The notes beneath the pieces were generated by a model that ran no database searches, was not told the DNA's origin, and worked only from the letters and a program-made list of their open reading frames with translations. The position numbers were made by a program, and so were the translations under genes. Below, one piece after another: positions 17,948 to 26,737 of a stretch of DNA of 64,000 nt. The stretch is from positions 1 to 64,000 of the forward strand of contig JAEXOU010000012.1 of the NCBI GenBank assembly GCA_023439125.1, given 5' to 3'. How positions within the stretch are numbered: the first letter of the stretch is position 1; every line of letters begins with the position of its first letter. Origin of the DNA: Bacillota bacterium. Lineage in GTDB: Bacteria > Bacillota > Clostridia > Lachnospirales > Lachnospiraceae.

Positions 17948-19342
17948 TTATTCTAAAGGCGGTCTCGACGAATCAATTACTGTTGATAGATCAAATAAGT
18001 CTGCAAGTCGTTCCGGATACATCAACATTGCTTGTCCATCTAAAGGACGACGTTGCATTCGAACATAATCCTTCTTTATCTGCATCCATGGTTTTGCCTC
18101 CACTCCACAAAAGATGTTAAAACCACTTGCTTTTAGATATTTATATTTTGCATTATCATAAGTTTTAATTCCATTCTGAATATCGATACCATAAGGATAA
18201 ATGTAAATATCCGTTTCTCCAACTAATGCACCAACATTCTCACGCCAACTATTAGTATCATGTTCTAAAAAACCTTGTGTGCACTCTGCCATATCTCTAT
18301 GTCCATTGCTATGGCATGCAAACTCCCAACCATATTCCCTCATCACTTTTGCGATTTGAATTACAGTCTGTTTGTCCTGTTCATAAGTTTTTGAGTCTTT
18401 CGATGCAGGGTCAGTTCGATATCCAAGTGTTCCTTCATATCCTGTCAAAGCAATAATTCCTCTAGCTCCTTTATATGAAAAATCAGGGTGTTCTTCAATA
18501 AAACTTTCAAGTACAGGAATTAAATCGAAGTCACCTATTTGACTTGTGCCATCCTCAGATATAATTTCAGTGGAAGGTCGACCTTTGGAATCTATCACCA
18601 CTCTTGTTGCAAATCCATCCCCATCCATATAGTCATAATAATTTACATCATCCTGTGATAGAACAAATGGTTTTTTATCTGGTGGAAGCATAATATTACC
18701 TTCTGCAAAGGAGATTGTGCCATCGTCCTTTTTCACCTGTTGAACTATATCATGAATACTAACTAATACATAACCTGATTCATACATCTGTCTCATCATC
18801 TCTTTAAATTCTGAGATTGTAGTCATATAATAGTTATAACCACTCGATTCATAGGAAGCGAATGCTTTTTCAGTGTCATAAATCAAGGAGTGAAAGAAGA
18901 TATGATTGATTTCTGCTGCTGAGTTATATGCACCAAAAGGTTCACATTTTGCCTTTTCTGTCTCATAATCTGCAATCGCACTCACAAATTCTTTTATATT
19001 ACTATAATTCTCCCCATAACCTTTAATATAGTTAATGGCCCCATCATAATCATACTGAAGCGCTAATACTTCTGCAGTCTTTAGATATTCTGCTTGTTTC
19101 TCTTTTTCTAACACTTCTTTCTCCTCTTTTGGAGTAAGTGTCGGAGATATATTTACTGTGAAGGAAGGAGTGATATTTTCTACTACTTGCTGATTTTTTT
19201 GTTCTTTCGATTCGATCAATTGAATCATGGCCAATCCAATCACTAAAATTGTTAATATTAGCCCTTCAATAATTAATATCTTGGTCAATCTGTGTATTGT
19301 AACTCTTTTCGCTTGCTTCTTAGATGTCTTCTTTACTTCCAT
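17948..19342 (-). CDS. Membrane-anchored polysaccharide deacetylase-family protein
   Basis: A 464-aa protein with a basic N-terminus, one transmembrane anchor (about residues 20-43), a Thr/Pro/Glu-rich linker, a helical segment (about 75-130) and a C-terminal NodB-like domain. Possible metal-site residues are SQDDVN (about 228-233) and HSNGH (near 355-359), matching the D-D and HxxxH motifs. It should act outside the membrane on cell-wall or exopolysaccharide N-acetyl groups; the target is unknown. ATG 19342 is preferred because GGGGG is 8 nt upstream; the ATG two codons earlier is too close to it. It stands apart from dnaE and crh. Confidence 0.8.
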   Translation of the reverse strand: MEVKKTSKKQAKRVTIHRLTKILIIEGLILTILVIGLAMIQLIESKEQKNQQVVENITPSFTVNISPTLTPKEEKEVLEKEKQAEYLKTAEVLALQYDYDGAINYIKGYGENYSNIKEFVSAIADYETEKAKCEPFGAYNSAAEINHIFFHSLIYDTEKAFASYESSGYNYYMTTISEFKEMMRQMYESGYVLVSIHDIVQQVKKDDGTISFAEGNIMLPPDKKPFVLSQDDVNYYDYMDGDGFATRVVIDSKGRPSTEIISEDGTSQIGDFDLIPVLESFIEEHPDFSYKGARGIIALTGYEGTLGYRTDPASKDSKTYEQDKQTVIQIAKVMREYGWEFACHSNGHRDMAECTQGFLEHDTNSWRENVGALVGETDIYIYPYGIDIQNGIKTYDNAKYKYLKASGFNIFCGVEAKPWMQIKKDYVRMQRRPLDGQAMLMYPERLADLFDLSTVIDSSRPPLE

Positions 19343-19496
19343 CCTCATCTACCCCCTTATAGCGTTGCAACCACAAATATGAATCACAAACACCTGATAA
19401 AAAGTTCGCTCCACAAAGTTTATATATTAATTATATCAGCACGAACACTTATTCGCAATGAGTATCTTTGAATTGCTTTAAATATAGAATTAGCTT

Positions 19497-19681
19497 GTCA
19501 TTTTGCACGTAAATAGACTCGCTGAAAATGGGATGACAAACATAATTTAGGAGCATACTGTTATGAAGTCGTCGGTACTTAGGCTCTTATGTACCGTTAC
19601 GAACTTCATTCAAGCGAAAGTGTGTTGCGGATAAATTATGTTTGTCATCCCATATTCCTAAAATCCCTTGTGCCAAATGAC
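19497..19681. repeat. MITE-like palindromic repeat, copy B
   Basis: Ends GTCATTTTGCAC and GTGCCAAATGAC; inner arms GGGATGACAAACATAATTTA and its complement at about 19631-19650. It is about 15 bp shorter than the other long copies because the GGGCCT...AGGCCC tip is missing; the centre reads GGTACTTAGGCTCTTATGTACC. It lies between crh and the deacetylase gene. Confidence 0.85.
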
Positions 19682-19693
19682 ATCTGAACAAGG

Positions 19694-19722
19694 AAATAAC
19701 AAAGCCCAGCGTTAGCTGGGCT
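19694..19722 (-). terminator. Intrinsic terminator after the crh-like gene
   Basis: AGCCCAGC-TAAC-GCTGGGCT on the minus strand followed by TTGTTATT, seven bp after the stop codon. Confidence 0.85.
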
Positions 19723-19729
19723 CTATCGA

Positions 19730-19984
19730 TTATTTACCACATAAATACTTCTCTATATTTTCCATTGCAATATCTTCATCTAAACCATCGGTTGTTACAG
19801 TAATTTCTTCTCCTGCTGGGAGACCTAAACTCATCATACCCATGATACTCTTTGCATTCACTTTTTTATCTTCACACTCTACGTACACATTACTTTCATA
19901 TTGGCTTGCTACTTGAACTAATAGAGCTACCGGTCTTGCTTCTAATCCTGTTGGTATTTTAATTACAATATTTTTCGAAATCAT
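19730..19984 (-). CDS. HPr-like protein of the Crh type
   Basis: An 84-aa HPr-fold protein. Ser46 lies in the conserved KSIMGMMSLG block, the site phosphorylated by HprK in carbon catabolite repression, but the PTS active-site His15 is replaced by Glu (GLEARP, residues 13-18). It therefore cannot carry phosphate in sugar uptake and resembles Bacillus Crh, which has Gln at that position. As in Bacillus, it follows whiA and rapZ, and hprK lies in the same run. The start has AAGGAGGAAGG upstream, 16 bp after whiA. A regulatory role is inferred. Confidence 0.88.
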   Translation of the reverse strand: MISKNIVIKIPTGLEARPVALLVQVASQYESNVYVECEDKKVNAKSIMGMMSLGLPAGEEITVTTDGLDEDIAMENIEKYLCGK

Positions 19985-20000
19985 TGTTTCCTTCCTCCTT

Positions 20001-20942
20001 TTATTGCCTTAAACCATCCGCTATACAACAAAGTTTCTTTAGTCTGTGATTCACACCCGATTTTCCGATCGGTGGATTCAGCATTGTCCCCAACTCTTTT
20101 AAGGACGCCTCCGGGTAAGAAATTCGAAGCGTTGCTATCTCCTCTAACCCTTCTGCAATGTTATCAAATCCAATGGTGTCTCGAATAAAAATAATGTCAT
20201 CAATCTGTTTCGATGCGGCTTTCACCGTCTTACTAATATTAGCAGCCTCGCAATTTACTTGCCGATTAATGGAGTTACGCATCTCTTTTACAATTCTAAC
20301 ATTCTCAAAATTCATCAGAGCTACATGTGCTTCCATAATATTAAGTAAATCAACAATTTGCGAACCTTCTTTTACATATACAACATAATATCGCTTCCTA
20401 ATCACAATTTTTGCATCAATCTTGAAGGCACTAATAACTTTTTGTAATTGTTCTGCACGATTGGAATTGGGTAGTACTACTTCAAAATGATACGTTTTCT
20501 CGGGTGCGCTGATTGAACCAGCAGCCAGAAAGACTCCCCGTATAAATGCTCTCTTGCAACATGTATTCTGGACAATAAGTTGATTAACTAACAAGCCTTT
20601 ATCTTGTGCTTCTTCATCTAAAGCAAGTTTCGTTGCTTGAAATAAAGTCTGCACCTGTTGTTGATTTTTCACAACTAGAAGATATGTTGTACTTTTCTTC
20701 ATAGTCATATTCTTTCGAATCTGAATTTCAGTATTAATATTAAATGTTTTTCTTAATAATGTAAAGTATTTTCTTGCAACAATCTCATTTTCTGTCTGAA
20801 ATTGGATTGCCTGGATATGATTATCTTTCATAATCAGTCGGCCACATACACTTAGTAATGCTGCAGTCTCAGCAATACGACAATGTCGTGCATTGCTTAT
20901 ATGTTTGCCGATTTCTTCTTTAATTTCTTTAGAAAAAGACAA
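20001..20942 (-). CDS. whiA: DNA-binding protein WhiA
   Basis: A 313-aa protein with an N-terminal LAGLIDADG-like fold (SFSKEIKEEIGKH and AALLSVCGRL at the start) and a C-terminal helix-turn-helix (about 225-310, LEEIATLRISYPEASLKELG then GKSGVNHRLKKL). WhiA homologues in Firmicutes influence cell division and chromosome segregation. The start codon is TTG, with GAAGGGG overlapping the rapZ stop region, so translation is coupled. Order rapZ-whiA-crh is conserved in Firmicutes, but yvcK, often between rapZ and whiA, is missing here. Confidence 0.93.
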   Translation of the reverse strand: MSFSKEIKEEIGKHISNARHCRIAETAALLSVCGRLIMKDNHIQAIQFQTENEIVARKYFTLLRKTFNINTEIQIRKNMTMKKSTTYLLVVKNQQQVQTLFQATKLALDEEAQDKGLLVNQLIVQNTCCKRAFIRGVFLAAGSISAPEKTYHFEVVLPNSNRAEQLQKVISAFKIDAKIVIRKRYYVVYVKEGSQIVDLLNIMEAHVALMNFENVRIVKEMRNSINRQVNCEAANISKTVKAASKQIDDIIFIRDTIGFDNIAEGLEEIATLRISYPEASLKELGTMLNPPIGKSGVNHRLKKLCCIADGLRQ

Positions 20943-20948
20943 CTTACT

Positions 20949-21806
20949 CTACCCCTTCTCAATATCCCTATGCTCGGATTTTACGCTATATTCCGATGTT
21001 CTCAACCTTTTTGTTAGTTCATTAGCCAATGTTACCGACCTGTGTTTTCCACCAGTACATCCTACTCCTATAACCAATTGTGTTTTCCCTTCCGTTATGT
21101 AATTAGGAATTAAAAACATCAGCATATCGGTTAACTTATCAAGAAAAACATTCGCTTGCGGTAATGCCAGAACAAACTTTTTAACAGCCTCATCATTCCC
21201 TGTCTTTTGCTTTAACTCTGGTATATAGTATGGGTTCTCTAGAAATCGAACATCGAATACTAAATCAACATCATTTGGTATTCCATACTTAAACCCAAAG
21301 GATAAGACAGTAATAAAGAAATTATGTGAAATTCCATCTTTCACAAATATGTTATCGACTTCCACTTTTAATTCTCGTATCAGTAATCTACTAGTATCAA
21401 TAATGTAGTCAGCACGATCTTTTAAAAACTTCAGTTTTTTTCTCTCCAATTCAATACCATGATCAACTCTTTCATTACCAGAAAGAGGATGAATTCTTCG
21501 TGTCTCCTTGTATCTTTTCACTAAAACATCGGTAGTAGCTTCAAGGAATAAGATCTCATATTTATAGCCAGCATGATTGACCTCCTCGAGCACATCCCCG
21601 AGCTCATCAAGTGCTTGGCCACTACGAATATCAATCCCTAATGCCACCTTTGTTATCGTAGAGTTTTCCTTCAAGGCTAGGCGAGCAAACTTCATAAGAA
21701 ATGGAATTGGCAAATTATCGACACAAAAATATCCTGAATCCTCAAGCATCTTGAGCACTGAACTTTTTCCAGCACCGGACATTCCGGTAACAATCACAAA
21801 TCTCAT
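20949..21806 (-). CDS. rapZ: RapZ-family nucleotide-binding protein (YvcJ)
   Basis: A 285-aa P-loop protein with Walker A GMSGAGKSS (residues 8-16), the DNLP segment of the family, and a C-terminal domain containing GCTGGKHRSV near 251-260. In enterobacteria RapZ controls glmS through small RNAs; in Bacillus YvcJ hydrolyses nucleotides. The role here is not established. It is 25 bp from murB and 6 bp from whiA, so part of the murB-rapZ-whiA-crh unit. Confidence 0.94.
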   Translation of the reverse strand: MRFVIVTGMSGAGKSSVLKMLEDSGYFCVDNLPIPFLMKFARLALKENSTITKVALGIDIRSGQALDELGDVLEEVNHAGYKYEILFLEATTDVLVKRYKETRRIHPLSGNERVDHGIELERKKLKFLKDRADYIIDTSRLLIRELKVEVDNIFVKDGISHNFFITVLSFGFKYGIPNDVDLVFDVRFLENPYYIPELKQKTGNDEAVKKFVLALPQANVFLDKLTDMLMFLIPNYITEGKTQLVIGVGCTGGKHRSVTLANELTKRLRTSEYSVKSEHRDIEKG

Positions 21807-21831
21807 CGTATCCCTCTTTCTGCCATAATGA

Positions 21832-22746
21832 TTATGAAATTATTCTCACTTCTGGCTCTAGCACTACATCGTACTTTTCTTTCACAATTCTTGATACATC
21901 ATTTATCAGTTGAATTACATCTGCAGCTGTTGCATTACCAGTATTAATTACAAATCCACTGTGTTTTTCTGATACCACTGCACCACCTACACGATATCCT
22001 TTTAAACCTGCGTCCATAATTAATTTACCTGCAAAATAACCCTCAGGTCGTTTAAATGTACTTCCCGCACTTGGATATTCCAATGGCTGCTTCTCTCTTC
22101 TTTGACTATTTAACTCCTCAATTTTTTGATGAATCATATCCTTATCACCTTTTAGAAATTGAAAAGTAGCACTCAAAATCAAATAACCTTTTTGCTGTGC
22201 TATACTACTTCGATAGGAAAGCTGGAGTTCCTCTTTCGACAAGGTCAAAATTTCTCCATCCATATTTACTACTCTAGCGCAAATAATACAATTCTTTATT
22301 TCTCCACCATATGCACCAGCATTCATAAATACAGCCCCACCTAATGTACCTGGTATCCCAGCCGCAAATTCAAATCCAGTAAGTCCAAGGTTGGCAACCT
22401 TCATAGCAAAAGTCGTCAAATTCGTTCCTGCGCTTGCTGTTACTATTGCAGTTTGTTCTTCCTCTTGGACTGTGAATTCTTCGCTACATTCATCAATTTT
22501 TAGTACCACTCCTCGAAAGCCTTCATCCGCAACTAAAAGATTACTGCCATTTCCAATTAATAAATAGGCGACCTTTTCTTCCTTACATAAACGAACAACT
22601 TTTACTAATTCTTCTTCCGTTTTAATATTGATAAAATAGTCACATGGACCACCAATTCGGAATGTTGTATGTTTACTTAATGGTTCATCTGCCGTAATTT
22701 GTTCCTTTGCAACCACTGTTAGCAGCTTATCATATAATTTATTCAC
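21832..22746 (-). CDS. murB: UDP-N-acetylenolpyruvoylglucosamine reductase (MurB)
   Basis: FAD-dependent reductase making UDP-MurNAc for peptidoglycan. The 304-aa type II (short) MurB has the FAD segment LLIGNGSNLLVAD (about 62-74), GFEFAAGIPGTLGGAVFMNAG region (split here by residues 123-143), YRSS and the catalytic serine in PSAGSTFKRP near 225-234. Length is normal. It lies between the ROK kinase and rapZ, an arrangement common in Clostridia. Confidence 0.96.
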   Translation of the reverse strand: MNKLYDKLLTVVAKEQITADEPLSKHTTFRIGGPCDYFINIKTEEELVKVVRLCKEEKVAYLLIGNGSNLLVADEGFRGVVLKIDECSEEFTVQEEEQTAIVTASAGTNLTTFAMKVANLGLTGFEFAAGIPGTLGGAVFMNAGAYGGEIKNCIICARVVNMDGEILTLSKEELQLSYRSSIAQQKGYLILSATFQFLKGDKDMIHQKIEELNSQRREKQPLEYPSAGSTFKRPEGYFAGKLIMDAGLKGYRVGGAVVSEKHSGFVINTGNATAADVIQLINDVSRIVKEKYDVVLEPEVRIIS

Positions 22747-22804
22747 AATTTACTCCTCAAAATACCTCTTACACGAATATATGCTACTTGCACTTAAATA
22801 GCAC

Positions 22805-23743
22805 CTAGCCTAATACCATTTTCGCACAACCATAAATACCAGCGTCATTTCCTAGCTCTGCAAGACGAAATTCTTTATTTGCTAGAGCAAACAAAATATT
22901 CTGATTATAATATTTTTCTATTACATCAATTAATATCTTCCCAGCTCGTGATACTCCACCACCAATAACAAAAACTTGTGGATCCACTGTCGCTGCAACA
23001 TGAGACAAAGCTAATGCTAAATAACGACCAAGATCTTCCACCAATTGTATTGCTATGCTATCACCAGCCTTTGCATGATCAAAGATATCTTTTGCTGAAA
23101 TAGTTTTCAGGGAACGAAGGCTTGTAGCTTCTTGCGATGATGCCAATCGTTTCTTTGCCATTCGAACAATACCAGTTGCTGATGCATATTGCTCCAAATG
23201 ACCATGACCTCCACAGCCACATGTATCAATTTCTTCTGGATTAATAATGATGTGACCAATTTCACCGCCAGCACCATTACTTCCAGCAACAATTTTTCCA
23301 TTTAAGATGATACCGCCACCGACACCAGTGCCGAGTGTAACCATGACAACATCTTCATAGCCTTTACCACCACCCATCCACATTTCTCCGAGTGCTGCTA
23401 CATTCGCATCATTTCCACTACAAACTTTAAGTCCGGTAAGCTGACTCATTTTTTCATTGACATTAAAAATACCCCAACCGAGATTTGCACACTTTAGTAC
23501 TCTTCCATCCTCGGTAATCGGTCCTGGGACCCCGATACCTACACCAAGAATATCATCTTTTGATAGCTTACGTTCTTTCATCTTGGCTCTAATTGTATTT
23601 GCAACATCTTGAGGTATAAATTCACCGTTATTTTGTTTGCGAGTTACAATTTCCCATTTATCAACACAGTTTCCTTGTTCTGAAAATAAACCACATTTAA
23701 TCGCAGTTCCACCAATGTCGATTCCAAAACAATACTTGTCCAT
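22805..23743 (-). CDS. glcK: ROK-family glucokinase
   Basis: A 312-aa sugar kinase making glucose 6-phosphate from ATP and glucose. Seen: phosphate-binding DIGGTAIKCG at 9-18, GVGVPGP, the catalytic NDAN, GTGVGGGIIL and the ROK zinc motif. The usual CxCGxxGCxE reads CGCGGHGHLE, so one cysteine is replaced by histidine; His can still bind zinc. Substrate range may include other hexoses. It is 24 bp from hprK and 58 bp from murB, linking glucose phosphorylation with HprK and a Crh-like HPr in one run. Confidence 0.9.
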   Translation of the reverse strand: MDKYCFGIDIGGTAIKCGLFSEQGNCVDKWEIVTRKQNNGEFIPQDVANTIRAKMKERKLSKDDILGVGIGVPGPITEDGRVLKCANLGWGIFNVNEKMSQLTGLKVCSGNDANVAALGEMWMGGGKGYEDVVMVTLGTGVGGGIILNGKIVAGSNGAGGEIGHIIINPEEIDTCGCGGHGHLEQYASATGIVRMAKKRLASSQEATSLRSLKTISAKDIFDHAKAGDSIAIQLVEDLGRYLALALSHVAATVDPQVFVIGGGVSRAGKILIDVIEKYYNQNILFALANKEFRLAELGNDAGIYGCAKMVLG

Positions 23744-23767
23744 CTTAAAAATCCCCCTGCCAGCATT

Positions 23768-24694
23768 TTACTTCTTTTTCATAATATTATTCGTAACTCG
23801 ATTATATAATTCTTGTGCTGCATTGTATCCCATCTTCTTTTGTCGATAGTTAACCGCTGCAGATTCGCAGATTACTGCAAGATTACGTCCTGGTCTAATT
23901 GGAATGCTATGGCATACAACACGATTACCAAGGAATTCTGTATACTGTTCTTCTAGTCCTAATCGGTCGTATTCCTTATCCTTAACCCATTCCTCCAATT
24001 TTATAACCAAATCAATAGATTGTGTGTTTTTAACACTCTCAACACCAAATAAAGTTTTTACATCAATGATACCAATTCCACGCAACTCAATGAAATGTCT
24101 TGTTATCTCAGAAGCCGTGCCGATTAGTGTATCATCACTAACTTTTTTAATCTCTACCAAATCATCCGCAACAAGACGATGACCACGCTTAATCAATTCA
24201 AGTGCAGCCTCACTTTTTCCGATACCACTCTCACCCATAATCAAGATACCTTCGCCATAGACATCAACTAATACACCATGAATTGAAATACGCGGAGCTA
24301 ACTCAACTTTTAACCAACGAATCACTTCCGCCATAAATGAAGAAGTCGATTTGTTCGTTCGAAGTATTGGCACACCTACTTCATTCGCTAAATCAATAAA
24401 GTCTTGTGCAACTTCAATGTCACGGCAAAAAACAATACACGGCATCTTAAAGCTCATAAGTTTTTTCATAATTCCATATCCGTGATCTTTTTCCATCTTC
24501 TGTAGATAAGCATGTTCTACATTACCGATAATCTGAACACGGTCTGAGTCAAAGTAATCAAAAAAACCAGTCAACTGTAAAGCTGGTCGATTCACTTCTG
24601 GCTGAGTAATCTGAATGTTACTGATATCTATATCTGGAGTACAGTTTTCAAGTTTCATCTTGTCCACTAACTTCTCAAGTTCTACAGTATACAT
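23768..24694 (-). CDS. hprK: HPr kinase/phosphorylase
   Basis: A bifunctional enzyme that phosphorylates and dephosphorylates Ser46 of HPr and Crh, the sensor step of catabolite repression. The 308-aa protein has His139 (SIHGVLVDV), Walker A GESGIGKS at 154-161, LVADD (about 175) and the HprK signature ELRGIGIIDVKTLFG. AAGGAGG precedes the ATG. The candidate substrate (Crh-like, Ser46 kept) is encoded 3.8 kb downstream in the same direction. The gap to uvrC is 82 bp, so uvrC may be on the same transcript. Confidence 0.96.
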   Translation of the reverse strand: MYTVELEKLVDKMKLENCTPDIDISNIQITQPEVNRPALQLTGFFDYFDSDRVQIIGNVEHAYLQKMEKDHGYGIMKKLMSFKMPCIVFCRDIEVAQDFIDLANEVGVPILRTNKSTSSFMAEVIRWLKVELAPRISIHGVLVDVYGEGILIMGESGIGKSEAALELIKRGHRLVADDLVEIKKVSDDTLIGTASEITRHFIELRGIGIIDVKTLFGVESVKNTQSIDLVIKLEEWVKDKEYDRLGLEEQYTEFLGNRVVCHSIPIRPGRNLAVICESAAVNYRQKKMGYNAAQELYNRVTNNIMKKK

Positions 24695-24776
24695 ACTACT
24701 CTCCTCCTTCTAATTTATTCTCACCTAATGAGCACTACATTAGACACATTCTAACACAAATACAGTTGGTTCGCAA

Positions 24777-26642
24777 CTACTCGGACTTGTGAAAGAAGTC
24801 ATAAACCTTTTGAGCTGCTGTACGATTCATAGAAGGAAGTTTAGCAATATCCTCCACTGAGGCTGCCTTAACTGCATCTAAAGATTGAAAATGTTTCATT
24901 AAATCTCTTCGTCGCTGCTCTCCCACACCTGGAATATCATCTAAAATGGATTTTACTTGGGTTTTTGAGCGAAGCGAACGGTGATATTCAATTGCAAAAC
25001 GATGAGTTTCATCCTGTATACGTGTGATTAGCTTAAACGCCTCCCCATGGGTATCAATTGGTATCTCAACATTATTATAATAGAGACCTCTTGTTCTATG
25101 ATTATCATCCTTTACCATACCACAAACTGCTATGTTCAGATTCAACTCTTCTAAAACAGCTAGCGCAATATTTACTTGACCACGCCCACCATCCATTAAT
25201 ATCAGATCAGGATAACGAGTAAAACTACCATGTTCTAAACTAATGTTGCGTTTATCAAGTTCCTCCGCTTCTCTTTTACCATGCGTAAATCGTCTTGTCA
25301 GCACTTCTCTCATCGAAGCATAATCATCCGCACCGACTACAGTTTTTATTTTGAATTTACGATAATCGTTTTTCTTTGGTTTTCCTTTCTCATAAACAAC
25401 CATGGAACCTACTGACTCAAAACCATTCGTATTCGATATATCATAAGATTCCATACGCTGAATTGATGGTAATCCTAACATTTCTGCAATTTGCTTTACT
25501 GCTCCTTGAGTTCTTGCTTCTTCCCTTTGTATTTTTTCTGAATCTTGCTGTAGAACAAGTGAAGCATTCTTTTCTGCTAATTCAACTAACTTCTCTTTAC
25601 TTCCTTTCTGCGGAACATGAATATGCACCTTATATCCTCGTTTCGCACTAAGCCAATTAGAAATTAACTCTTCTTCCTCCAACGGTTCAGAAAGAAGCAA
25701 TTCTCTTGGTATATATGGAGTACCTGCATAATACTGTTTGACAAAGTTCGTCATAATAGAGCTTCTTGATTCATTGGATACTCCAGTAATATGATAATGC
25801 TCTCTTCCAAGCATTTTACCTTCACGAATGAAAAATACTTGTGCCACTGCTTCGTCTCCTGTACTGGCAAAAGCGATAATGTCACGGTCAACTCCATTCG
25901 TATCAGAGGCCTTTTGTGCTTGTGATAATTTTTCCACACTTTGTATTAAATCACGATATTCTGCAGCAGTCTCAAACTCAAGATTTTCTGCCGCAGCCTG
26001 CATTTTAGCTTGTAAATCCTTCGTAACTAAAGCATAGTTACCATTTAAGAATTCAATTACTTTGTCAATCGCCTTACGATATTCTGCCTCAGATATATAA
26101 CCTTGGCATGGTGCCTTACACTGCTTAATATGGTAATATAAACATGGTCGCTCTAACCCAATATCCTTTGGCAAATTACGATTACAAGTTCGAATACTGT
26201 ATATTTTACGAAGTAGTTCCAAAATATCTTTCACTGCTCCAGCGCTTGTATACGGGCCAAAATACTTCGCTTTATCCTTTTTCTGAATTCTAGCCATCAT
26301 CACTCTAGGAAAAGCCTCTTGTATCGTAACCTTGATATATGGATAACCTTTATCATCCTTTAGCATCGTATTATATTTTGGTCGATGTTCCTTAATTAAA
26401 TTACACTCAAGAACAAGTGCTTCCATCTCAGAATCAACAATGATATATTCAAAATGATCAATATTGTTAACCATTTGCTGAATCTTTGGAGTCAAATTTC
26501 TACTACTTTGAAAATATTGACGTACGCGGTTTTTTAAACTGATTGCTTTTCCAACATAGATGATTGCATCATGTTTATCATGCATAATATAAACTCCTGG
26601 TTTTCCAGGAAGCTTCTTTAATTCTTCTTCAATGTCAAACAC
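24777..26642 (-). CDS. uvrC: Excinuclease ABC subunit C (UvrC)
   Basis: Makes both incisions in nucleotide excision repair. Domains in order: GIY-YIG nuclease (PGVYIMHD...IIYVGKAISLKNRVRQYF), UVR helical motif (LQAKMQAAAENLEFETAAEYRDLI), RNase H-like C-terminal nuclease (ESYDISNTNGFESVGSM and LILMDGGRGQ) and a final HhH pair (DIPGVGEQRRRDLMKHF). A longer reading frame reaches 26723, but its extra codons cover the ftsH terminator, and a GTG at 26642 has AAGGGAG 8 nt upstream and gives the usual N-terminus. The GTG start yields 621 aa, normal for UvrC. Confidence 0.94.
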   Translation of the reverse strand: MFDIEEELKKLPGKPGVYIMHDKHDAIIYVGKAISLKNRVRQYFQSSRNLTPKIQQMVNNIDHFEYIIVDSEMEALVLECNLIKEHRPKYNTMLKDDKGYPYIKVTIQEAFPRVMMARIQKKDKAKYFGPYTSAGAVKDILELLRKIYSIRTCNRNLPKDIGLERPCLYYHIKQCKAPCQGYISEAEYRKAIDKVIEFLNGNYALVTKDLQAKMQAAAENLEFETAAEYRDLIQSVEKLSQAQKASDTNGVDRDIIAFASTGDEAVAQVFFIREGKMLGREHYHITGVSNESRSSIMTNFVKQYYAGTPYIPRELLLSEPLEEEELISNWLSAKRGYKVHIHVPQKGSKEKLVELAEKNASLVLQQDSEKIQREEARTQGAVKQIAEMLGLPSIQRMESYDISNTNGFESVGSMVVYEKGKPKKNDYRKFKIKTVVGADDYASMREVLTRRFTHGKREAEELDKRNISLEHGSFTRYPDLILMDGGRGQVNIALAVLEELNLNIAVCGMVKDDNHRTRGLYYNNVEIPIDTHGEAFKLITRIQDETHRFAIEYHRSLRSKTQVKSILDDIPGVGEQRRRDLMKHFQSLDAVKAASVEDIAKLPSMNRTAAQKVYDFFHKSE

Positions 26643-26660
26643 CAGTTCTTCTCCCTTCGA

Positions 26661-26697
26661 TAAAAAGGAGTTGCCGTATTTCATCCACAGCAACTCC
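26661..26697 (-). terminator. Intrinsic terminator after ftsH
   Basis: Minus-strand GGAGTTGC...GCAACTCC (8-bp perfect stem, 15-nt loop) followed by TTTTTATC. It lies between ftsH and uvrC and decides against the longer uvrC start. Confidence 0.85.
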
Positions 26698-26737
26698 CAT
26701 ATATTTTCTGATAAAAACTTCACACTACGGAATTGTA

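Noticed and set aside
26643..26723. N-terminal extension of UvrC
   Set aside because: It covers the ftsH terminator hairpin and T-run; the GTG at 26642 has a good Shine-Dalgarno and gives the normal N-terminus.
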